64,000 nt of DNA from JAMLJG01 sp035327585. Its GTDB lineage: Bacteria > Verrucomicrobiota > Kiritimatiellia > CAIVKH01. The notes under the pieces were generated by a model. It was given only the letters and a program-made list of their open reading frames with translations, was not told the DNA's origin and searched no databases. Below are positions 57,260-64,000 of this stretch, piece after piece. Each line of letters begins with the position of its first letter. The stretch's first letter is position 1. A program made the position numbers and the translations under genes. Location of the stretch: NCBI GenBank assembly GCA_035327585.1, contig DAOLDD010000015.1, positions 8,427 to 72,426 of the forward strand, in the 5' to 3' direction.

Positions 57260-58681
57260 ATGATCCGTATGCTTAACGATCGCGCGCGCCTGCCCACGGC
57301 GTTGCGGAACATCTCGTCCGCCCGCTCGTGGCGGCCGGTCGATATGGTGAACTGGCATCGCCTCGTCGCCCCGCTGCGGTCCCTGGCGAGCCAGGAATCG
57401 GCCTTCACGGTGCACCATGTGCTCTACGACATGTGCACGTCCTTTGACATCCTGTACCAACCCATTGCCACGCCGACGCGCCCGCATCCGCGGATGCCCG
57501 CACCGTGCGAGCGTCCGCGCGTGGCCCTGTTCGTGGATGCGCCGGACCACACGAGCGGAGTGGCCACGACGTTGCGCCAGTGGCACGCGGCGGCGGAACG
57601 CGAACAGGCGGGGCTTTGCATCCATTATTGCGGATTCGAGGACCAGTTCCCGGGCGGCGTACGTTTCGCGCCGGTCGGGACCGTCACGCTCGGCGCCTAT
57701 GCCGGCCTGAAATTGTGCATGCCGCAGGTGCAGGAGGTGTTCCGCCGTTTCGAACAGGCGCCGCCGCACGTCGTGCATCTGTCGACGCCGGGTCCGATGG
57801 GACTTCTCGGCCTCGCGGCGGCGCGCCGGCACGGTATCCCCGTGGTCGGCACGTTCCACACGGATTTTCCCTCCTACGCCGAGCACTTGTCGGGCGATCC
57901 GCAACTGGGTGTCGCGACATGGCGTTTCATGCGCTGGTTCTATGGACAGATGGAGCGCGTGGCCGCCCCGTCCAGCGACATCCGCAACAAGCTGATCCAC
58001 CAGGGATTCTCCCCCTCCCGCGTCCAGATCGTGGGGCGCGGGGTGCGTACCGATGCGTTCTCACCGGAGCATCGCGATCCCGCGTTGCGGGCGGAGTGGG
58101 GGCCGAACATCCGCCACTGGCTGCTCTATGTCGGCCGCATCTCCCGCGAAAAAAATCTGCCCTGCCTCGTCGAGGCGTTCCGTCTGCTGGCGGCGCGCCG
58201 GCCCGACGTCGGGCTCGTGGTGGTCGGCAAAGGCCCGTACGAGGCGGAATTGCGCGAGGCGCTGGCCGGCCTGCCGGTTGTGTTCGCCGGACTCCGGCGC
58301 GGCGAGGACCTCGCGCGGCACTACGCGTCGGCGGACCTGTTTGTGTTCCCGAGCCGCACCGACACGTTCGGCGTCGTCCTGCTGGAGGCGCAGGCGTCCG
58401 GTCTGCCGGTGTTGGTCTCGAACGACGGCGGTCCCAAGGATGCCATGCTGCCCCGCCGCACCGGGTTTATCATCGAGCCGATGAACCCGACGCTGCTGGC
58501 GCGCCAGGCCGAGGCCGTGCTGGCGGACGAAGAGGCCCGGCAATTCATGGGCGCCGAGGCCCGGCGCTGGGCGGTGCGGCAAACGCCCGAAAAGTCATTT
58601 CAAGCCTTCTGGAATTTGCATCGTTCCGCGGTTGTACCCTCGACCGCCGCCGAGCGCATGCAGGAAGGAGTCCCTACGTGA
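57260..58681 (+). CDS. GT4-family glycosyltransferase (mannosyl/glucosyltransferase type)
   Basis: 473 residues. An N-terminal ~100-residue extension (start MIRMLNDRARLPTALRN) precedes the GT-B core: VALFVDAPDHTSGVATTLRQ, PMGLLGLAAARRHGIPVVGT then FHTDFPSYAEHL, then the C-terminal half with LLYVGRISREKNLPCLVEAF, FVFPSRTDTFGVVLLEAQAS (the TDTFG..LLEA form of EX7E) and SNDGGPKDAM. This pattern is shared with lipid-linked mannosyl/glucosyltransferases. GGAGGG at 57248-57253 precedes ATG 57260. The stop overlaps the next gene (GTGA), so it acts together with the LpxH-like phosphatase, probably in making a glycolipid. Confidence 0.87.
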   Translation: MIRMLNDRARLPTALRNISSARSWRPVDMVNWHRLVAPLRSLASQESAFTVHHVLYDMCTSFDILYQPIATPTRPHPRMPAPCERPRVALFVDAPDHTSGVATTLRQWHAAAEREQAGLCIHYCGFEDQFPGGVRFAPVGTVTLGAYAGLKLCMPQVQEVFRRFEQAPPHVVHLSTPGPMGLLGLAAARRHGIPVVGTFHTDFPSYAEHLSGDPQLGVATWRFMRWFYGQMERVAAPSSDIRNKLIHQGFSPSRVQIVGRGVRTDAFSPEHRDPALRAEWGPNIRHWLLYVGRISREKNLPCLVEAFRLLAARRPDVGLVVVGKGPYEAELREALAGLPVVFAGLRRGEDLARHYASADLFVFPSRTDTFGVVLLEAQASGLPVLVSNDGGPKDAMLPRRTGFIIEPMNPTLLARQAEAVLADEEARQFMGAEARRWAVRQTPEKSFQAFWNLHRSAVVPSTAAERMQEGVPT

Positions 58682-59487
58682 AAGAACAATCCGCCCGCCG
58701 TTTCCGCGCCATCTGGATCTCGGACATTCATCTCGGCACCAGCGCCTGCCAGGCCGAGCGGCTGCTCGATTTCCTCAAGCACAATCAATCCCAATACCTC
58801 TACCTCGTGGGCGACGTGTTCGATGGCTGGCGGCTTAAGCGCGGCTGGTTCTGGAAGCAGAGCTACAATGACGTGATCCAGAAGATGCTCCGCCGCGCGC
58901 GCAAGGGCTGCCAGATCACCTACATCCCCGGCAATCACGACAGCTTCGCCCGCGACTACGACGGACTGCAACTGGGCGGCATCACGATCCGCCGGCAAAC
59001 CGAACATACGACCGTGGATGGCCGGAAGCTGCTCGTGCTGCACGGCGACGAGTTCGATGGCGTCGTCACCACCGCCCGGTGGATGGCGCACCTGGGCGCC
59101 GTCATGTACGACTTCACGATCTGGCTCAACCGCTGGTTCAACCGGATCCGGCGCCGGTTCGGCTACCCATACTGGTCGCTCTCCCAATGGCTGAAGCACC
59201 AGGTGAAGAACGCACTGATGTTCATCGACCGGTTCGAGGACGCGGTCGCCACATCGGCCCGCCACCACGGCGTGGACGGCATTGTGTGCGGCCACATCCA
59301 CCGCGCCGCGATGCGCGATATCGGCGGCATCGCGTACTACAACACCGGCGACTGGGTCGAGAGCTGCACCGCGCTGGTGGAGCATGTCGACGGCAGCATG
59401 GAAATCATCAACTGGCCGGAGCCCGGCGCGCATCACCTGGTGAGTGAGGAAGAGCTGGACGACGTGGAGCCGGTGCTTTTCGGATAG
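58678..59487 (+). CDS. UDP-2,3-diacylglucosamine diphosphatase-like metallophosphoesterase (LpxH family)
   Basis: 269 residues. Calcineurin-type metal motifs: SDIHLG (Asp16, His18), LVGDVFDGW (Asp46), PGNHDSFARDY, VLHGDEFDG and VCGHIHRAAM. FDGW and HGDEFD are typical of LpxH-like enzymes; this longer subfamily is widespread beside GT4 enzymes and its substrate is not settled. LpxH itself splits UDP-diacylglucosamine to lipid X for lipid A. A GTG start at 58678 overlaps the GT4 stop (GTGA) with AAGGAG at 58665-58670, so the two genes are coupled. Cytoplasmic or membrane-peripheral. Confidence 0.88.
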   Translation: MKEQSARRFRAIWISDIHLGTSACQAERLLDFLKHNQSQYLYLVGDVFDGWRLKRGWFWKQSYNDVIQKMLRRARKGCQITYIPGNHDSFARDYDGLQLGGITIRRQTEHTTVDGRKLLVLHGDEFDGVVTTARWMAHLGAVMYDFTIWLNRWFNRIRRRFGYPYWSLSQWLKHQVKNALMFIDRFEDAVATSARHHGVDGIVCGHIHRAAMRDIGGIAYYNTGDWVESCTALVEHVDGSMEIINWPEPGAHHLVSEEELDDVEPVLFG

Positions 59488-59518
59488 CGCGCTCCCCGCG
59501 CCCTGTTACACTGGGCGC

Positions 59519-60166
59519 ATGCCAGCACGACCGCAACTCTTCGCGAACAACCGCGCCTGGGCCGCCAAAATGAAGGCGCAGGACCCGTTGTTCTTCTCCA
59601 AGCTGACGCAACAGCAAAATCCGCGCTATTTGTGGATCGGTTGCTCCGACAGCCGCGTGCCCGCGAATGAGATCGTGGGGTTGATGCCGGGCGAGCTGTT
59701 CGTGCACCGCAACGTCGCGAACGTGGTGGTGCACACCGACCTCAATTGCCTGTCCGTGCTGCAATACGCGATCGACGTGTTGAAGGTGGACCGGATCATC
59801 GTCTGCGGCCATTACGGCTGCGGCGGCGTCGTGGCGGCGATGCGGGATGAGCCGCTCGGCCTGATCGACAACTGGCTCCTGCACATCCGCGACGTACACC
59901 GGAAGCATCAGGGCCAGCTTGCGCCGCTCGCCGATGAGCGCGCGCGCATCGACCGGCTGTGCGAGTTGAACGTGATCGAGCAGGCTATGAACGTGTGCGA
60001 CACCACGATGGTCAAGCAGGCCTGGGCTGAAGGTCGCGACCTCGCGGTCATGGGCTGGGTCTACAGTTTGAACGACGGCCTGCTGCGCGACCTCGCGTTC
60101 AGCGTCCACAAAGCCGACGAGGTCGCGGCCGCCTATCGCGCCGCCATCACGCCGAATCGCGCGTAG
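59519..60166 (+). CDS. Beta-class carbonic anhydrase
   Basis: 215 residues. Zinc ligands are Cys42 (CSDSR, with Asp44 and Arg46 as the catalytic dyad), His98 and Cys101 (CGHYGCGGV). It interconverts CO2 and bicarbonate. The start at 59519 (MPARPQLFANN) matches the family (Can/CynT-like). Its last 20 bases overlap the end of the convergent antiporter gene. Confidence 0.95.
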   Translation: MPARPQLFANNRAWAAKMKAQDPLFFSKLTQQQNPRYLWIGCSDSRVPANEIVGLMPGELFVHRNVANVVVHTDLNCLSVLQYAIDVLKVDRIIVCGHYGCGGVVAAMRDEPLGLIDNWLLHIRDVHRKHQGQLAPLADERARIDRLCELNVIEQAMNVCDTTMVKQAWAEGRDLAVMGWVYSLNDGLLRDLAFSVHKADEVAAAYRAAITPNRA

Positions 60167-61427
60167 CGCCGGACTTCGTTCCGGCCGAACTTCCGGACGA
60201 GGCCGCGGGCTGCGCGGGCTGAGGCTCCGGCCTGGGTATTCGCCGGGAGACGAGGCGGAAGAGCAACGGCGTCATCAGCGTCGTAACGACGCCCATCAAC
60301 ACCAGCGTGGAAAAGAGCCCGAGGCTGATGAATCCGCGGTCGAGCGCGATTTGCGCGACGACGAGTTCCATTACGCCGCGCCCGTTCAGCATGAAGCCGA
60401 GTCCGAGCGCCTCCGGCTTGGAGAGGCCCGCCATGCGCCCGCCGATCCAGCCGGGCAGGATCTTGAAGGCGATCGAGGCGGCCAGCACGATGCCCACGAA
60501 CCACCACGACGGCATGTCCTTGATGCTGAACTCGAGGCCGAGCGTCGCGAAGAATACCGGCGCGAGGAATCCCCGGCTTACGGAATTGATCGTTTGTTCG
60601 AGCTGGTTGTAACGGCTGGCGACGAACATTTCCCGGCTGATCAGCAGCCCGCCAAAAAACGCGCCGATGACCGAGTGGAAGCCCAGCATCTCGCTGATGG
60701 ACGCGAAGACGAGGACAAACAAGACGACGACGCCGAACATCGCCTCGCCGCCGAACCAGCCTGAAACCTTCTGCGCGAATCCCGACGGCGTCCGGCCCGG
60801 CCCGCTGCCGGTTATAGCGCGGAGGGCGTATTCCATGCCGACGATGACGGCGATGAGGAGGATCAATTTTCCGCCGCCGGTCAGCGTGGCGCCTGCGACG
60901 GCGGCGAAGCCCGCGTGGCGCGGCACGTCGAGCAACAGCCCGAGCAGCATCAACGCCACCAGGTCGTTGATGACCGCGCAGGCGATCGAATACCGCGCGA
61001 TGCGGCTGTTGAGCAGGCCGAAACTTTCGAGGATGCGCACCGCCACCGGCAGCGCCGTGATCGACATGCACAGCGCGAGCACCATCGTGCGGGTCGGCGG
61101 CAACCCCGCGAACAGCCCGATCAGCAGGCCCGCCGCCAGCGGCATCGCGAAACTCATGAGCGCGATCAGCATCCCCCGGCCGCGCGCCGCGCTGACGATG
61201 TCGTCGAACTTCATCTCCATGCCCGCGGAGAGCACGATGAAGAAAATGGCCAGCCCCGCGATGCCGGCCAGCGGCTCCGACATGTGCACCACGTCGAGCA
61301 CGGACGGTCCCAGCAATACGCCCGCCGCCAGCTCGCCGATGATGGCCGGCTGGCGCAGGCGCGTCATCAGGTGGCCCAGAATCCGGGCCACCACGATCAA
61401 CAGTAGCAGGCTGGTGAACAAATGCAT
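60147..61427 (-). CDS. CPA2-family cation:proton antiporter (KefB-like)
   Basis: 426 residues with about 12-13 membrane helices. Family motifs: RLRQPAIIGELAAGVLLGPS, FFIVLSAGMEMKFDD, ACAVINDLVALMLLGL (the conserved acid of the transport site), FFGGLLISREM, APVFFATLGLEFSI and LNGRGVMELVVAQIAL. It exchanges Na+ or K+ for protons. A short Pro/Ser-rich tail replaces the TrkA-N domain of KefB/KefC. The start at 61427 (MHLFTSLLLL) is preferred; the upstream frame runs through repeat DNA. Convergent with carbonic anhydrase, overlapping by 20 bp, so pH or bicarbonate handling may be linked. Confidence 0.9.
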   Translation of the reverse strand: MHLFTSLLLLIVVARILGHLMTRLRQPAIIGELAAGVLLGPSVLDVVHMSEPLAGIAGLAIFFIVLSAGMEMKFDDIVSAARGRGMLIALMSFAMPLAAGLLIGLFAGLPPTRTMVLALCMSITALPVAVRILESFGLLNSRIARYSIACAVINDLVALMLLGLLLDVPRHAGFAAVAGATLTGGGKLILLIAVIVGMEYALRAITGSGPGRTPSGFAQKVSGWFGGEAMFGVVVLFVLVFASISEMLGFHSVIGAFFGGLLISREMFVASRYNQLEQTINSVSRGFLAPVFFATLGLEFSIKDMPSWWFVGIVLAASIAFKILPGWIGGRMAGLSKPEALGLGFMLNGRGVMELVVAQIALDRGFISLGLFSTLVLMGVVTTLMTPLLFRLVSRRIPRPEPQPAQPAASSGSSAGTKSGATRDSA

Positions 61428-61693
61428 CGCGGCGATGATAGTCCGCCCGCTCGTCGCGGGGGAACTGAAACTTTTAGAGATCCGCGGATGGGAACAGGCT
61501 GGAACCGCGGAAGGCACGGAATGCGCGGAAATAGGCGTGGGCGGATTTGGCGTGGATGTAAGGATTCGGGTGTCGGTCGGTCGTAAATTTCCGTGTGTTC
61601 CGCGAATTTCGTGGTTTCTCCGATTTGTCGCTCCGCTTCGGGGTTGTGCCGGGGCGTTCGGCGTCTATACTCGCGCGAATACGGAATCTCCCC
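61428..61693. other. Intergenic region with CCGCGGA-type repeats before metG
   Basis: 61480-61625 is built of GATCCGCGG, GGAACCGCGGAAGG, CACGGAATGCGCGGAAATAG and, on the other side, TTCCGTGTGTTCCGCGAATT with TTCGTGGTTTC. This is a diverged inverted repeat of the ACCACGGAG/CCGCGAATT class. GGCGTCTATACTCGCG (61660-61675) could hold a -10 for metG, but the evidence is thin. Confidence 0.5.
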
Positions 61694-63613
61694 ATGAAGC
61701 CCGACTCCTTTTACATCACGACCCCGATTTACTACGTCAACGACAAGCCGCACATCGGCCATTCGTACACCACGATCCTGGCCGACGTGCTTGCGCGCTA
61801 CAACCGGCTCGCCGGCGTGCCGACGCATTTTCTCACCGGCACCGACGAGCACGGCCAGAAGGTCCAGCGCGCGGCGGATAAGGCCGGCATGACGCCGCAG
61901 CAGCAGGCGGATTCGACGGTCGTACATTTCCAGAACCTGTGGAAACGCCTCGAAATCACGCACGACGATTTTATCCGCACCACGGAGGAACGGCACAAAC
62001 GCGTCGTGCAGGCGTGTTTGCAGGACCTCTACGACCGCGGCGAAATCTACAAGGCGGAATACGACGGTCTCTACGACGTGACCAGCGAGACGTTCGTCAC
62101 GGAGAAGGACCTGCCGGAAGGGAAGAAGCCCGAGGACCTGCCGAACATCGTGCGGATCAAGGAGGCGAACTACTTCTTCAAGATGGGCGCCTACCAGCAG
62201 TGGCTCATCGACTACATCAACGAAAACCCGTCCTTCATCCAGCCCGACCACCGCCGCAACGAGACGCTCGGTTTCCTGCGCAAGCCGCTGCAGGACCTCT
62301 GCATCTCGCGCCCGAAGAGCCGCCTCGCGTGGGGCATCGAATTGCCGTTTGACAAGGACTACGTCTGCTACGTGTGGTTCGATGCGCTGGTCAACTACAT
62401 CAGCGCCGTCGGCTACAAGAGCGATGACGCGCAATTCGCGAAGTGGTGGCCGGTGAACTACCACCTCATCGGCAAGGACATCCTCACGACGCATACCGTC
62501 TACTGGCCGACGATGCTGAAGGCGCTCGGCGTGCCGCAGCCGAAGACCGTGTTCGCGCACGGCTGGTGGCTGTCGGGCGACGCGAAGATGAGCAAGTCGC
62601 TCGGCAACGTCGTGAACCCGATGGACATGATCGACCGCTACGGCGTCGACGCGTTCCGCTACTTTCTCATGGCTGAGATGATCCTCGGCCAGGACGCGAG
62701 CTTTACCGAGGACGCGTTCACGCGCCGCTACAACGCCGACCTCGCGAACGATCTCGGCAACCTGGTGAGCCGCGTCACCAATATGACCCGCCGCTTCTGC
62801 GACGGGAAAACGCCGGCCTTGCCCGCTGGCGAGCTGGACGCGGAATCCGCCGACGTGCGCGCGACGGTGCTGGGCGCGGTGGAGAAGTGCTTTGCACTGA
62901 TCCACGGCATGCGCATTGACCAGGCCCTGACCGAGGTGCTCAACGCGGTGAAGCGCGTGAATAAATATTTTGAAGTGAAGCAACCGTGGTCCCTCGCGAA
63001 GAAAGAGGACAAGTCGGAACTGCAAACCTGCCTCTACGTCGCGCTGGAGTCGCTGCGCATCCTGTCGTCGCTGTTGCAGCCCGTGATGCCCGGCAGGATG
63101 GAGACGTTGCGCGCTTCGCTGGGCCTGCGTGGACCGTGTACCAATGACGAGTTGCGGACGTTCGGCATTTTCCCCGCTGGCCGCGAGGTGCAGGAGCCCG
63201 GCGCCCTGTTTCCGCGCATCGAGAAGAAAGACGCCGCCCCCGAAGCCGGAGGGTCGCGCTCCGTCGCGCCCGCGTCGAAGCCCGTGGAGGGCCTGATCGA
63301 ATACGCCGACTTCGCGAAAGTCCAGTTCCGCACGGCGAAGGTTGTGCAGGCGGAAAAGGTCCCCGGCGCGGACAAATTGTTGAAGTTGCAGATCGAGGTC
63401 GGGGAGGAGAAACGCCAGATCATCGCCGGCATCGCGCTGCACTATACGCCCGAACAGGTGGTCGGAAAAACGGTGGTCGTCGTGGCGAACCTTAAACCCG
63501 CGAAAATCCGCGGCGTCGAATCCAACGGCATGCTGCTCGCGGCTTCGTCCGGCGACCAGATGCGCCTCGTCACCATCGACGGCGACCTCCCGCCCGGCGC
63601 CGGGGTGAAGTAG
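61694..63613 (+). CDS. metG: Methionyl-tRNA synthetase
   Basis: 639 residues. Class I motifs HIGH (residues 20-23, KPHIGHSY) and KMSKS (298-302, AKMSKSLGN). The connective peptide has no zinc cysteines (the expected Cys pair region reads YDVTSETFVTE), so this is the zinc-free type. An anticodon-binding helical domain (about 400-500) and a C-terminal tRNA-binding/dimerisation OB-fold (about 535-639; YADFAKVQFRTAKV, NLKPAKIRGVESNGMLLAAS) follow. It charges tRNA-Met for translation. ATG 61694 gives the family N-terminus. Confidence 0.96.
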   Translation: MKPDSFYITTPIYYVNDKPHIGHSYTTILADVLARYNRLAGVPTHFLTGTDEHGQKVQRAADKAGMTPQQQADSTVVHFQNLWKRLEITHDDFIRTTEERHKRVVQACLQDLYDRGEIYKAEYDGLYDVTSETFVTEKDLPEGKKPEDLPNIVRIKEANYFFKMGAYQQWLIDYINENPSFIQPDHRRNETLGFLRKPLQDLCISRPKSRLAWGIELPFDKDYVCYVWFDALVNYISAVGYKSDDAQFAKWWPVNYHLIGKDILTTHTVYWPTMLKALGVPQPKTVFAHGWWLSGDAKMSKSLGNVVNPMDMIDRYGVDAFRYFLMAEMILGQDASFTEDAFTRRYNADLANDLGNLVSRVTNMTRRFCDGKTPALPAGELDAESADVRATVLGAVEKCFALIHGMRIDQALTEVLNAVKRVNKYFEVKQPWSLAKKEDKSELQTCLYVALESLRILSSLLQPVMPGRMETLRASLGLRGPCTNDELRTFGIFPAGREVQEPGALFPRIEKKDAAPEAGGSRSVAPASKPVEGLIEYADFAKVQFRTAKVVQAEKVPGADKLLKLQIEVGEEKRQIIAGIALHYTPEQVVGKTVVVVANLKPAKIRGVESNGMLLAASSGDQMRLVTIDGDLPPGAGVK

Positions 63614-63687
63614 CGCGCGGTCCGGCGTGGTGCGCCGCGCGTTTCATCAAGATTGAAACGCCGGGCAACGATCCATATCCTTTTGCC

Positions 63688-63936
63688 ATGCGCCTCGACG
63701 TTGACGCCATCTTTGATGCGTTCAACAGCCGGGAGGTGGAGTACATCCTCATCGGCGGCATGAATTTCCTGCTCCGGCATCAACCCGTTCTAACGTTCGA
63801 TGTTGATGTTTGGATTCACGATACGGCTGAGAATCGTACGCGGTGTGAGGCCGCACTGAATGCGCTGGACGAGGGGGTCCGGAAACTCGACCGGGTTCGC
63901 TATCTGGAGCAGGACTATCCCCGGTTTTCGGTTTGA
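63688..63936 (+). pseudogene. Nucleotidyltransferase (MNT/AbiEii-like), probably internally deleted
   Basis: 82 residues. Residues 1-60 match the start of small nucleotidyltransferase-like proteins: VEYILIGGMNFLL (GG at 23-24) and LTFDVDVWI (Asp38 and Asp40, the DxD metal motif), then RCEAALNAL. Intact relatives are roughly 150-200 residues; here the frame jumps straight to a basic tail (VRKLDRVRYLEQDY) like the C-terminal helix of such proteins and then stops. I infer loss of the middle part. It is followed within 60 bp by the edge of the ~215-bp palindromic element. No Shine-Dalgarno is visible. It could alternatively be a genuine short toxin/antitoxin-type protein. Confidence 0.5.
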
Positions 63937-63988
63937 AAAAAGCACAAGTCGTTCGCAGATCGAGAAGGACGGGCTTCAACAAGTGAAA

Positions 63989-64000
63989 CGACCCCACCGG
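63989..64000. repeat. Edge of a third copy of the ~215-bp palindromic element
   Basis: The final bases CGACCCCACCGG are the outer end of the element copies at 14669-14882 and 43070-43285, here in inverted order. The rest lies beyond the window. Confidence 0.6.

Overview
High-GC bacterial DNA (roughly two thirds G+C by eye) with about 41 protein genes, no rRNA or tRNA that I can see, and one 100-base run of N at 25106-25205. Several traits point to the Planctomycetota-Verrucomicrobiota-Lentisphaerota-Kiritimatiellota group, most likely Kiritimatiellota, Lentisphaerota or Verrucomicrobiota. These are a pseudopilin with the DG-containing C-terminal signature, secreted proteins ending in a short beta-sandwich tail of the STNL / F-x-LR type, an ECF sigma factor coupled to a membrane-anchored alpha/alpha-toroid protein, and intergenic DNA crowded with several families of palindromic repeats. 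The placement is an inference from style, not from a marker gene.

Layout. 0.3-8 kb: secreted alpha/beta hydrolase, FAD oxidoreductase, MATE exporter with a small membrane protein, rimO and a GT4 glycosyltransferase. 8-15 kb: dnaE, a HAD phosphatase and a TPR lipoprotein. 15-20 kb: a 1752-residue multidomain subtilase. 20.4-25 kb: ECF sigma factor plus putative anti-sigma toroid protein, divergent from a TonB-like protein and a TonB-dependent receptor. 25-27 kb: scaffold gap between direct repeats, then a lipoprotein that looks like a catalytically dead archaemetzincin. 27-34.6 kb: a tightly overlapped haem operon (hmuT, hmuU, hmuV, a long CbiX-type chelatase, hmuS) that runs on into a secreted protein and a pseudopilin.

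34.9-43 kb (minus strand): glycerate kinase, a MacB / membrane-fusion / TolC-like tripartite exporter and the helicase HrpB. 43-51.6 kb (minus strand): nadK-tlyA, htrA, xseB-xseA, ymdB, rlmN and a cofactor-independent phosphoglycerate mutase. 51.9-59.5 kb: a transmembrane Ser/Thr kinase with a C-type-lectin-like tail, a GT2 glycosyltransferase, a GH67-like barrel protein, and a GT4 enzyme coupled to an LpxH-like phosphatase (a probable glycolipid or polysaccharide locus). 59.5-64 kb: beta-carbonic anhydrase, CPA2 antiporter, metG and a shortened nucleotidyltransferase gene.

How the genes work together. The 22-34 kb region reads as an iron or haem acquisition island: TonB and an outer-membrane receptor, then a periplasmic binding protein, ABC importer, a chelatase that could handle tetrapyrrole metal, and a HemS/HmuS-type cytoplasmic haem protein. 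A secreted protein and a pseudopilin are translationally linked to the end of that operon. The most unusual items are the dead archaemetzincin, the chelatase and pseudopilin inside the haem operon, the toroid anti-sigma candidate, the lectin-tailed kinase, a 41-nt palindrome inside a glycosyltransferase gene, and repeat families (a ~215-bp element with terminal inverted repeats, and paired TTACAGACGTTGTAA sites) that also intrude into coding sequences.
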